The position numbers and the translations under genes are program-made. A model generated the notes under the pieces. That model worked only from the letters and a program-made list of their open reading frames with translations, searched no databases and was not told the DNA's origin. Shown piece after piece: positions 9,392 through 16,558 of a stretch of 64,000 nt of DNA. The stretch is from the NCBI GenBank assembly GCA_963814975.1, contig CAWFFB010000030.1, positions 198,762-262,761 of the forward strand. The letters run 5' to 3'. The stretch's first letter is position 1. The number at the start of each line of letters is the position of its first letter. The stretch comes from CAVUXJ01 sp963814975 (GTDB lineage Bacteria > Acidobacteriota > Vicinamibacteria > Vicinamibacterales > CAVVIG01).

Positions 9392-10321
9392 GTGAAGCTC
9401 GCGGTCCCGGATCTCATCTCGAACTCGTACCTTCCGGCGGTGGCGGCCATCGAGCTCGGCTTCTTCAAGCGCGAGGGCCTTGACGTCACGCTCGAACTGA
9501 TCTTCCCGGTCGACAAGGCCTACGCGGCGCTCGCAAATGGCCAGGTCGATCTGGTCGGCGGCTCCGCGCACTCTGCCCTGGCTGCCTTTCCCGAGTGGGA
9601 CGGTGTGAAGCTGCTCTGCGCGCAGGGGCAAGGCATGTACTGGTTCCTCGTCATGCACGCGGATTTGCAGGCGAAGCGCGGCGATGCCGGCAGCGTCAAG
9701 GGACGCAGCATCGGGGCGGCACCCTGGGTGGATATGGGGCTGCGGGGTCTTTTGGAGGCGTCCGGCATCGATCTGGTACGCGACGACGTGCGTATTGCAC
9801 CCGTGCCGGGGGCGGCAGGGGCCGGGGTCAACTTTGGGGTGACCGCGGCGAAAGCCCTGGAACAGCGCCAAATCGACGGATTCTGGGCCAACGGTATGGG
9901 CGCCGAGGTCGCGGTGCGTCGCGGCGTCGGTATGGTGGTCTTCGATGTCCGCCGTGGCGACGGCCCTGCGGCCTGTTTCCATTTCACCATGGCCTCGCTC
10001 GCGGCGGCAGATCGGCTGATCGCCCATTCGCCGGAGACTGCTGCGGCAGCGGTGCGCGCGATTGTCAACACCCATGCCGCGCTCAAGGCTGACCCCGGGC
10101 GTGCAACCGAAGTGGGGCGAAAACTTTTCCCACCCGCCGAGGCGGAACTGATCGCGGAGCTCATCCGGCGCGACCTGCCGTTCTATGATGCATCGATCTC
10201 ACAAGCCTCCGTTGCCGGCATGAACCGCTTCGCGCGCGCGTCGGGCATTCTGAACACCGACCCTGCCTACGATCGGATCGTCGCCACCCAATTTCGTGGC
10301 CTGTGGGAAATGGCGGATTGA
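9392..10321 (+). CDS. NMT1/THI5-like periplasmic-binding-fold protein lacking a signal peptide
   Basis: 309 residues with the NMT1/THI5-like substrate-binding fold (LGFFKREGLDVTLELIFPVDKAYAALANGQVDLVGG). It starts directly on the first beta strand (MKLAVPDLISNSY) with no secretion signal, and no ABC permease or ATPase gene is nearby. Cytosolic relatives with this fold include 4,5-dihydroxyphthalate decarboxylase and the menaquinone enzymes MqnA/MqnD, so an enzymatic role is credible. Start GTG 9392 is preceded by GGAGG. It sits between a flavin monooxygenase and a second protein of the same fold. Enzyme versus misannotated transporter component is unresolved. Confidence 0.85.
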   Translation: MKLAVPDLISNSYLPAVAAIELGFFKREGLDVTLELIFPVDKAYAALANGQVDLVGGSAHSALAAFPEWDGVKLLCAQGQGMYWFLVMHADLQAKRGDAGSVKGRSIGAAPWVDMGLRGLLEASGIDLVRDDVRIAPVPGAAGAGVNFGVTAAKALEQRQIDGFWANGMGAEVAVRRGVGMVVFDVRRGDGPAACFHFTMASLAAADRLIAHSPETAAAAVRAIVNTHAALKADPGRATEVGRKLFPPAEAELIAELIRRDLPFYDASISQASVAGMNRFARASGILNTDPAYDRIVATQFRGLWEMAD

Positions 10322-10365
10322 CACGGTTCGCACGTCGGACTTAGCCTGTCGACAGCAGGAGGGAC

Positions 10366-11241
10366 ATGGTGCCGTCGGTTCACGAAAAGCCGGTCATCAG
10401 GATTGCGCCCAACAACCCGGTCTTCGATCTCCCGGTCATCGTCGGCATCGAGGAGGGCCTGTTCGACGCGGCCGGTCTGGACGTCGGTTTCTCCGCCACC
10501 TATGCCGATCGCGAGAAGGACAAAGCGGAACGTCCGATCATGTCGCGGCTCAAAGAGCAGATGTTCGAGTGCGGGTCCGCGGACAGCTACAACGTCTGCG
10601 AATGGGCGAGCATCGACCGGCTGGAACGCGGCGCGCGGGCCGGCAACATCGCGGCGCTGCGTGCCGCCGTGGCGGCGCAGGCCATCTTGACGTTCGATGA
10701 AGCGCTGCAGGTCCCTCGCGACCTCGCCGACGTGCCGGTTGTGGTTCAGGAGCTCACCGGCTCGCATTACTGTACGGTGCAGATGCTCGAAAGTGCGGTG
10801 GGCCCGGAGCACGTCAGGATCGAGCGCGGCGGGCTGCCACAAATGCGCTGGGCGGCGCTCGAGGCGGGCACCATCCGCATGGCAACGCTGATGGAGCCGT
10901 TCATCAGCCTCGGCCTGAAGGCAGGAGCGCACCTCATCGCTGCGTGCTTCTACCGCGGAGGCGAGGTGATCTCACCCGATCTGACGCCAGCGCAACGCAA
11001 GGCGTACTACGATGCGGAAAACCAGGCAGTGGATCGCATCAACGCCGACTTCTACAAGTACGCCCACCATGTCGCGGCGCACGCCAACGGCGCGTTGCAG
11101 CCGCATGAGCTGCTGCGGGCTTTCGTGCGCTACAAGCATGTCGACTCCTACGATCCGGTCCTGTTTGCCCGCACCTACGACTGGATGAAGGCGCGTGGGC
11201 TCACGGAAGGCGGCAGCGAACATGCCGCGCTCGTCATTTGA
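10366..11241 (+). CDS. Second NMT1/THI5-like protein lacking a signal peptide
   Basis: 291 residues related in fold to the preceding gene (IRIAPNNPVFDLPVIVGIEEGLFDAAGLDV) but clearly diverged. It too lacks a signal peptide. A cysteine/aspartate-rich stretch (FECGSADSYNVCEW) falls where ligand-contact residues lie in this fold. ATG 10366 follows AGGAGGGAC. Its stop overlaps the TTG start of the MFS gene. Two such proteins side by side could be subunits or consecutive enzymes acting on a dicarboxylate-like intermediate. That is inference from the decarboxylase relatives. Confidence 0.8.
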   Translation: MVPSVHEKPVIRIAPNNPVFDLPVIVGIEEGLFDAAGLDVGFSATYADREKDKAERPIMSRLKEQMFECGSADSYNVCEWASIDRLERGARAGNIAALRAAVAAQAILTFDEALQVPRDLADVPVVVQELTGSHYCTVQMLESAVGPEHVRIERGGLPQMRWAALEAGTIRMATLMEPFISLGLKAGAHLIAACFYRGGEVISPDLTPAQRKAYYDAENQAVDRINADFYKYAHHVAAHANGALQPHELLRAFVRYKHVDSYDPVLFARTYDWMKARGLTEGGSEHAALVI

Positions 11242-12476
11242 ACCCGGCCTCGGCAGTCTATCGGTGGAACATCTTGCTGCTGCTGGCGGGCTCGCAGGCG
11301 ATCGCCTATATCGATCGCGTCAATTTCGCCGTGGTCGCGCCGCACCTCATCAAGGTCTACGACTACACTCCGACTCAAGTCGGCATTCTTCTCTCCGCGT
11401 TCAATTGGGCGTTCACCTTCTCGCTGCTGGCGGCGGGTCCGCTGGTCGATGTGATTCGTCCGCGGCGCGCCTATTCGATCGGGGTCGGATTCTGGTCGCT
11501 TGCGACGGCGCTCTGCAGCCTGACGAAATCATTTGCCCCGCTGCTGGTGTTCCGCGCCCTCGTCGGCGTCGGCGAGTCGGTAATGATTCCATCGGGCGCG
11601 CGGGTGATTCGCGAGACGTTCGACAAGAAGCATCGCGCCTTGGCTGTCGGAACCTTTTTCGCCGGCAACAGGATCGGCCTCACACTCGGCATCCCGCTCG
11701 CCTCGGTCGTCCTGGTGAATTGGGGGTGGGAGTGGGTCTTCTACATTACAGGATCGCTCGGCCTCTTCTGGGTCGCGTGGTGGCTCGCGGTTTATAGTCC
11801 GCCGCCTGACGAGGAGGCGACCCGCGCGCAGCCGCATGAAGCCCGGGACCAAATCAGGTGGGCGACGCTCCTCAAATACCCCACGACCTGGGGCGTCATG
11901 CTGGGGCAGGCTGGCTATCTCTACATCTACTACGTCTTCGCAACCTGGCTGCCCGGCTACCTTGTCTTGCAGCGCGGCCTGTCGACGCTGACCACCGGTT
12001 TCGTCGGGATGCTGCCGTTCCTCGTGGGAACGACGTGCGTCATCCTCGGAGGGTGGGCGGGGGACCGCCTGATCGCGGCGGGATGGCGCGTCACGCTGGT
12101 GCGCAAAGGGTTCGCTGTCGGCGGCCTTTTCGGCGGCACGGTTTTCACGATCGCAGGCGCCTACACTCCGGACGACGTCTTGGCGATCACCTTCCTGACG
12201 CTTTCAGTTGCAAGCGTCAGTTTCTCCACGGCGGCGGTGAACTCCATCCCGATCGACGTGGCGCCGGCCCACATCGTCTCCTCGCTGGTGTCCTTGCAGA
12301 ATTTCGGCGGGAACGTCGGCGGGTCCTTCGCGCCGCTCGTCACCGGCGCGTTGATTTCGGCTTCCGGAGATTTCACAGTTCCGCTGCTCGTGGCGGCCGG
12401 CGTTGCCCTCGTCTTCGGTTGCGGCTCGTATGGTCTGATTGTCGGCAATCTCGACCGGGAACTGGGAACGCGATAG
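11238..12476 (+). CDS. MFS permease, anion:cation symporter-like
   Basis: 412-residue inner-membrane transporter with about 12 hydrophobic helices. Near the N-terminus it has the segment IAYIDRVNFAVVAPHL, typical of the ACS family that imports organic acids such as hexuronates and aromatic acids. It starts at TTG 11238, sharing four bases with the upstream stop, so it is translationally coupled. As the only transporter in the operon it probably imports the substrate that the neighbouring enzymes degrade, which makes an ABC role for the two binding-protein-fold genes less likely. Confidence 0.88.
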   Translation: MNPASAVYRWNILLLLAGSQAIAYIDRVNFAVVAPHLIKVYDYTPTQVGILLSAFNWAFTFSLLAAGPLVDVIRPRRAYSIGVGFWSLATALCSLTKSFAPLLVFRALVGVGESVMIPSGARVIRETFDKKHRALAVGTFFAGNRIGLTLGIPLASVVLVNWGWEWVFYITGSLGLFWVAWWLAVYSPPPDEEATRAQPHEARDQIRWATLLKYPTTWGVMLGQAGYLYIYYVFATWLPGYLVLQRGLSTLTTGFVGMLPFLVGTTCVILGGWAGDRLIAAGWRVTLVRKGFAVGGLFGGTVFTIAGAYTPDDVLAITFLTLSVASVSFSTAAVNSIPIDVAPAHIVSSLVSLQNFGGNVGGSFAPLVTGALISASGDFTVPLLVAAGVALVFGCGSYGLIVGNLDRELGTR

Positions 12477-12485
12477 GAAAGCTCT

Positions 12486-13322
12486 ATGACATCGTCTGCA
12501 GACTTCCCCAACCTGCCATCGGTCTGGCTTCACGAGCTCACATGGGAAGAGGTGGCGTCGTACCTCCGCCGCCGCGACACCATCATCGTCCCGTTCGGAA
12601 CCACCGAACAGCATGGTCCCGCCGGGTCGCTTGGACTGGATGGGTACGTGGCGATCGGCCTTGCCGAAGACGCTGCCAGGAAGGCCGGAGTGCTTTCGGC
12701 TCCTCCGGTGTGGTACGGCGACTCCAGCCATCACCTGGGGTTCCCCGGAACCATCTCCTTGAGAACCGAAACGGTCATGCAGATCGTGTACGACATCGTG
12801 CGCTCGCTGGCTCGCCACGGTTTCAAGCGGATCCTGCTGCTGAACGGGCACAAGTGGACCAACCTGCCGGCGCTCACCAGCGCCGCCCGCAACATCCGCG
12901 AATTCGAGCTGCCTGGCGTGCTGACGGCCGTGGCGGATCCGATGTACCTGGCGCGCGGGGTCGCCGGAAAAATCAAGGAAGCAAACGAGCACCATGCGGG
13001 AGAATTGGAAGTGTCACAGGTCCTTTACAAATTTCCTCACACGATCAGGCCGGACAGATTTTCAGACGCGGCGTGCGACTTCAACCAAGCGCTCGGGCCC
13101 TTTGCCAACGACGACCTTTTTGGCGGCGGGCGTGACACGATTGACCAGCCCTGGACATCCTGGGACCAGAAGCGGATGGCGCCAACGGGCCAGTTCTCAT
13201 CCAACCGCGCCGCTTCGTCAGAGAAGGGAAAGCAGTACCACGACTACATGGTGGACCGGCTCGTGGAATATCTGAACTGGTGGCAGTCCTACCAGGGGCC
13301 GCTCGGCCAGGAAACGGCGTGA
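12486..13322 (+). CDS. Creatininase-family amidohydrolase
   Basis: 278-residue metal-dependent hydrolase. The family metal ligands are visible: EQHGP (Glu41, His43), LGLDG (Asp52), NGHKW (His122) and HHAGELE (Glu173). Relatives open creatinine, deformylate formamidopyrimidines or act in cofactor maturation (MftE). In this operon a ring-opening or deformylation step after flavin hydroxylation is a reasonable guess. ATG 12486 is preceded by AGGAAAGC. The stop overlaps the GTG of the next gene. Confidence 0.88.
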   Translation: MTSSADFPNLPSVWLHELTWEEVASYLRRRDTIIVPFGTTEQHGPAGSLGLDGYVAIGLAEDAARKAGVLSAPPVWYGDSSHHLGFPGTISLRTETVMQIVYDIVRSLARHGFKRILLLNGHKWTNLPALTSAARNIREFELPGVLTAVADPMYLARGVAGKIKEANEHHAGELEVSQVLYKFPHTIRPDRFSDAACDFNQALGPFANDDLFGGGRDTIDQPWTSWDQKRMAPTGQFSSNRAASSEKGKQYHDYMVDRLVEYLNWWQSYQGPLGQETA

Positions 13323-15010
13323 CGCACCTGAGCGCTGACGTGCTGGTGGTTGGAGCCGGCGGGGCCGGCATGTACGCCGCAATTGCGGCGGCTAGAGAGG
13401 GGAGCTCCGTCCTCCTGCTCGACAAGAACCTGATTGGACGCGGCGGTGCCACCATCATGGCTCAGATGACCGTGGCCGCGGCGATTGGGCATCAAGAGCC
13501 GGACGATTGGGTCCTCCATCTGGAAGATACCCTGGAGGCAGGACGAGGAATCTGCAACGAACCGCTTTCGGCGATGGTGTGCCAGCGGGGCCCTGAGCGG
13601 ATCCTCGAAATGGACCGCTGGGGCACCCGTTGGGCCCGCCAAGACGGGCATATCAAACAGGTCGGCGCACCAGGTCACCGCCGCAAACGCTGTTGCTACG
13701 TCGATTTTCTGAGTACCGGACCGGCCGTGGCGGGCACGCTGCGCCGGCAGGTCAGCGGCATGGCAAACGTCCGCCGACTGAGCAACGTCGCGGTCATTGA
13801 AATTTGTGTTGCGGCCGGTCACGTCCGCGGTGCGGTCGCGTTGGATCTTTCGAGGGGATCGCTGCTCACGATCGCTGCCCGCACGGTGATTCTGGCGGCC
13901 GGCGGGTTGACGAAAATCTTTCGCCGCAACAGCGCCTCGGCAAACATGAGCGGAGAGGCGTACTGGCTGGCGCTGGAGGCTGGCGCCGAGCTGGTGGACA
14001 TGGAGTTCGTGCAGTTCTTTCCGATTGCGCATCTGGCGCCTCGACTGGTCGGCATGGACCCGATCATGTGGGATCCGTTCCGCTACAAGCTTGGCGGAAA
14101 ACTGTTGAACGGAAACTTCGAGGAGTTCATTCATCGATACGGTGGCCAGGATGAAGGACGCTACACCGCCGCTCGGGATCTGGCGTCGTACGCAATCCTG
14201 AAAGAGGTCGAGGCCGGACGCGGGTCGCCTCATGGGGGCGTGTATCTCGATTTTCGTCATGTCCCCGACGACAGCCTTCGAGAAGCCTTCGGGCCTGTCA
14301 TCGATCGCCTTCTGAAAAACGGGATTGATTTGACCCGGGTGCCGATTGAAGTGGCGCCGACGGCCCACTATCATATGGGCGGTATTGCGGTAAACGACCG
14401 CATGGAGACCCGGGTTGCCGGTCTGTTTGCGGCGGGTGAAGCCGTCGGAGGAGCCAACGGCGCGAACCGCCTGTCGGGCAACGCCATCACCGAGGCCTTG
14501 GTCTTCGGAGAGCGCGCCGGCTTTTTTGCCGCCAAGGCCGCCATGGACACGGATCTGGACTGGTCACCAGCATACGTTCAGCGGGCTCGTGCGGAATTCT
14601 CCGCGCTCCGGCAACACAAAGAAAAAGGCTTGGGGCCCGCAGCCCTGCAGAACAGCATCCAGGACCTGATGTGGGAAAACGCCGGACCGTTTCGATCGGG
14701 CAAGAATCTCGAAAGGGCTCTGCCGGCGCTGCACGGATTCCATGATCAATTACAGGAGCTGGCGATAGCACCCGGCGACATTTTCAATCTGGATCTGCAG
14801 GACTGGTACGAACTGAAGGCAATGCTCCGTAGCTCCGAGGCGGTCGTCATGGGAGCGTTGAACAGGGCAGAAAGCCGAGGAGCGCATCAGCGACTCGATT
14901 TTCCGCAGACGATCGCGGCGTTCGAGAGAAATCAGCTGTTGTCGCTCGAGGATGGAACGATGACGAGCCGCTGGACTTCTGTCGTCCGGTCGGGAATGCC
15001 ATCCGCCTGA
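13319..15010 (+). CDS. Fumarate reductase/succinate dehydrogenase-like flavoprotein
   Basis: 563-residue FAD protein of the FrdA/SdhA/AprA class. Seen: N-terminal FAD motif VLVVGAGGAGMYAAIAAA, the RGGATIMAQMT region, the substrate-domain segment VAPTAHYHMGGIAVN and AGEAVGGANGANRLSGNA near the C-terminal FAD site. It is followed three bases later by a small [2Fe-2S] gene, a likely electron partner. No membrane-anchor subunit is present, so it is probably a soluble dehydrogenase or reductase rather than respiratory complex II. GTG 13319 overlaps the previous stop. Confidence 0.9.
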   Translation: MTHLSADVLVVGAGGAGMYAAIAAAREGSSVLLLDKNLIGRGGATIMAQMTVAAAIGHQEPDDWVLHLEDTLEAGRGICNEPLSAMVCQRGPERILEMDRWGTRWARQDGHIKQVGAPGHRRKRCCYVDFLSTGPAVAGTLRRQVSGMANVRRLSNVAVIEICVAAGHVRGAVALDLSRGSLLTIAARTVILAAGGLTKIFRRNSASANMSGEAYWLALEAGAELVDMEFVQFFPIAHLAPRLVGMDPIMWDPFRYKLGGKLLNGNFEEFIHRYGGQDEGRYTAARDLASYAILKEVEAGRGSPHGGVYLDFRHVPDDSLREAFGPVIDRLLKNGIDLTRVPIEVAPTAHYHMGGIAVNDRMETRVAGLFAAGEAVGGANGANRLSGNAITEALVFGERAGFFAAKAAMDTDLDWSPAYVQRARAEFSALRQHKEKGLGPAALQNSIQDLMWENAGPFRSGKNLERALPALHGFHDQLQELAIAPGDIFNLDLQDWYELKAMLRSSEAVVMGALNRAESRGAHQRLDFPQTIAAFERNQLLSLEDGTMTSRWTSVVRSGMPSA

Positions 15011-15012
15011 AC

Positions 15013-15360
15013 ATGTCGGCCCCCGACTCGGCTCGCGTGATGCGCCTTCGGGTCTGGCGCGGCTCGGCGCGGGTCGAGGGTTACTACCAGACTTATGAAG
15101 TTCCGTTCGAGGAGGGAATGTCGGTGCTGGACGCGTTGCGCTGGATTCGCGCCCGCCAAGACTCGAGTCTGGCCATTCGTTACAGTTGCATCAACGCGAA
15201 TGCCTGCAGGACCTGCATGGCGCTCGTCGACGGCGTTGTTGAATATACGTGCACGGCGCGGCTGAACGAATCCTGCGCAACCGTCGAACCGCTTCCTACC
15301 AGGCCGCTCATCCGGGATCTCGTGACGGATACTGCTCCCGCAGACGAGACACAACCCTAG
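15013..15360 (+). CDS. Minimal [2Fe-2S] protein like the N-terminal half of SdhB/FrdB
   Basis: 115 residues. The fold and cysteine spacing (Cys59-x5-Cys65-x2-Cys68-x11-Cys80, SCINANACRTC) match the plant-type ferredoxin domain at the start of succinate dehydrogenase iron-sulfur subunits. The C-terminal domain that would hold the [4Fe-4S] and [3Fe-4S] clusters is absent and the gene stops cleanly, so this looks like a natural one-cluster version. It follows the flavoprotein by two bases and ends the operon. Likely job: passing electrons between the flavoprotein and an unknown partner. Confidence 0.85.
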   Translation: MSAPDSARVMRLRVWRGSARVEGYYQTYEVPFEEGMSVLDALRWIRARQDSSLAIRYSCINANACRTCMALVDGVVEYTCTARLNESCATVEPLPTRPLIRDLVTDTAPADETQP

Positions 15361-15385
15361 GCACTCCAGGTTCGTGTCGGATCGC

Positions 15386-15622
15386 TCAGGCGGCCGCGCG
15401 TCCGGTCGAACGCGGATACAGCCGGACATACTCGCCTTGGGACGTTCTGCTCAGCACGCCGGCCTCCACCAGCACGTTCAGCACCGCCTCGCACGTGGCC
15501 GCACTGGTGGCAAACCGCCGCCGCGCCTGCGGCAGCGTCAGCCTGTACGCCGGCGCATCGAGAAAGGCCTGCTGCATCCTGACGACCAGGTCCTGAATCC
15601 GGCGGCGGCGATCGGCAATCAT
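15386..15622 (-). CDS. Small winged-helix-like protein of unknown function
   Basis: 78 residues, start ATG 15622 behind GGGAGGT. The segment LTLPQARRRFATSAATCEAVLNVLVEAG looks like a helix-turn-helix with a short wing (VLSRTSQGEYVRL). Small proteins of this design recur in Acidobacteriota genomes but are uncharacterised. It is convergent with the operon that ends at 15360, and the 25-base gap has no clear terminator. DNA binding is inferred. Confidence 0.65.
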   Translation of the reverse strand: MIADRRRRIQDLVVRMQQAFLDAPAYRLTLPQARRRFATSAATCEAVLNVLVEAGVLSRTSQGEYVRLYPRSTGRAAA

Positions 15623-15800
15623 CGTCAATACCTCCCTCGTTCAACACGTGCGTTGCACGCCTTACATACCCGTTCAGGTGAGCAAGGTGTGTACCCTATG
15701 GTGAGCGAAAGGGTCGTTGCGTTACACGCGCAGAAGTTCCGGCCATTCAGGATTCACGAAACGCACATAACCATGGTTGGTCCTGAACGTAGTCAACCAT

Positions 15801-16535
15801 CTATTGCACCGGCCCCAGCTCTGCCACAGCCCCGTCTAACGCGGTGAGCGCGGCCTGATACGCGGCCGCTTGTTGTTCGGGCGTGGTACCCTCCCCCACG
15901 CGGGCGACCGGTTCCCAGCTTGATGGCGGCACGCCGGCCAGCGTGGCGTGACGGCCGATGTACTGGCGCAACGGGTGCTGCAGTTCGCCGCCGCTTATGT
16001 CGGCGAGCGCGGCGGCGACACCGACGTGCATGCCGAGCAGCAGCAGATGCCGGTGGCGCCGGGACAAGGCCTTCTCGACCCGCGCCGCCAATCCGAGCTC
16101 GTCCGAATCCAGCCGGTCGTTCACGCGGCCGAATTCCTCGGCGTTCGACACGGGCAGGAGGGAAACCTCGCCGACGCCCAGTTCGTTCCCCAAATCGTGC
16201 ATGGTCCTGATGCGGGGCGCCAGGATCTCGCGCACACGCGATCGCATCTCGGGCGGCGACAGCACGACGCTGCCGAGGACATTGCTGCAGTAGCCGACGT
16301 GAAAGCCCAGCCGGTATGCGGCGGCCCGCGTGGCCGCGGGCAGGCGGCCGTCGGCGTCGCGCGCGGCGTCGGCGACGGCCGCCGCATCGCGTGCCCAGGC
16401 GGATGCCGTCCGCGCGTCGAACAGCGCCGCGAGCGACGGCGTGAGCGCCAGCCACAGTGCGTTCAGGGCCAGGTAGAGGCCGGTGATGCCGAGTGTTACC
16501 AGCAGGAAGCGCTTCACGCCCGGTCGCGGTAGCAT
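15801..16535 (-). CDS. Membrane-anchored protein of unknown function
   Basis: 244 residues. The first 35 residues hold one hydrophobic helix (FLLVTLGITGLYLALNALWL), probably a signal anchor. The rest is soluble, alanine-rich and largely helical, with no motif I recognise. It is transcribed away from the multi-TM gene at 16559, only 23 bases from it, so the two probably share a promoter region. A 273-codon overlapping frame on the same strand is a compositional shadow. Confidence 0.7.
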   Translation of the reverse strand: MLPRPGVKRFLLVTLGITGLYLALNALWLALTPSLAALFDARTASAWARDAAAVADAARDADGRLPAATRAAAYRLGFHVGYCSNVLGSVVLSPPEMRSRVREILAPRIRTMHDLGNELGVGEVSLLPVSNAEEFGRVNDRLDSDELGLAARVEKALSRRHRHLLLLGMHVGVAAALADISGGELQHPLRQYIGRHATLAGVPPSSWEPVARVGEGTTPEQQAAAYQAALTALDGAVAELGPVQ

Positions 16536-16558
16536 AGCAGTCCCCGTCCGGGGACGCC

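Noticed and set aside
9392..11241. Reading the two NMT1/THI5-like genes as parts of an ABC importer
   Set aside because: No signal peptide, permease or ATPase gene; an MFS permease is already in the operon. Kept as possible enzymes instead.
15013..15360. Calling the small ferredoxin a truncated sdhB
   Set aside because: It stops cleanly after the folded [2Fe-2S] domain, keeps all four cysteines and no second-domain residue is seen downstream in any frame.
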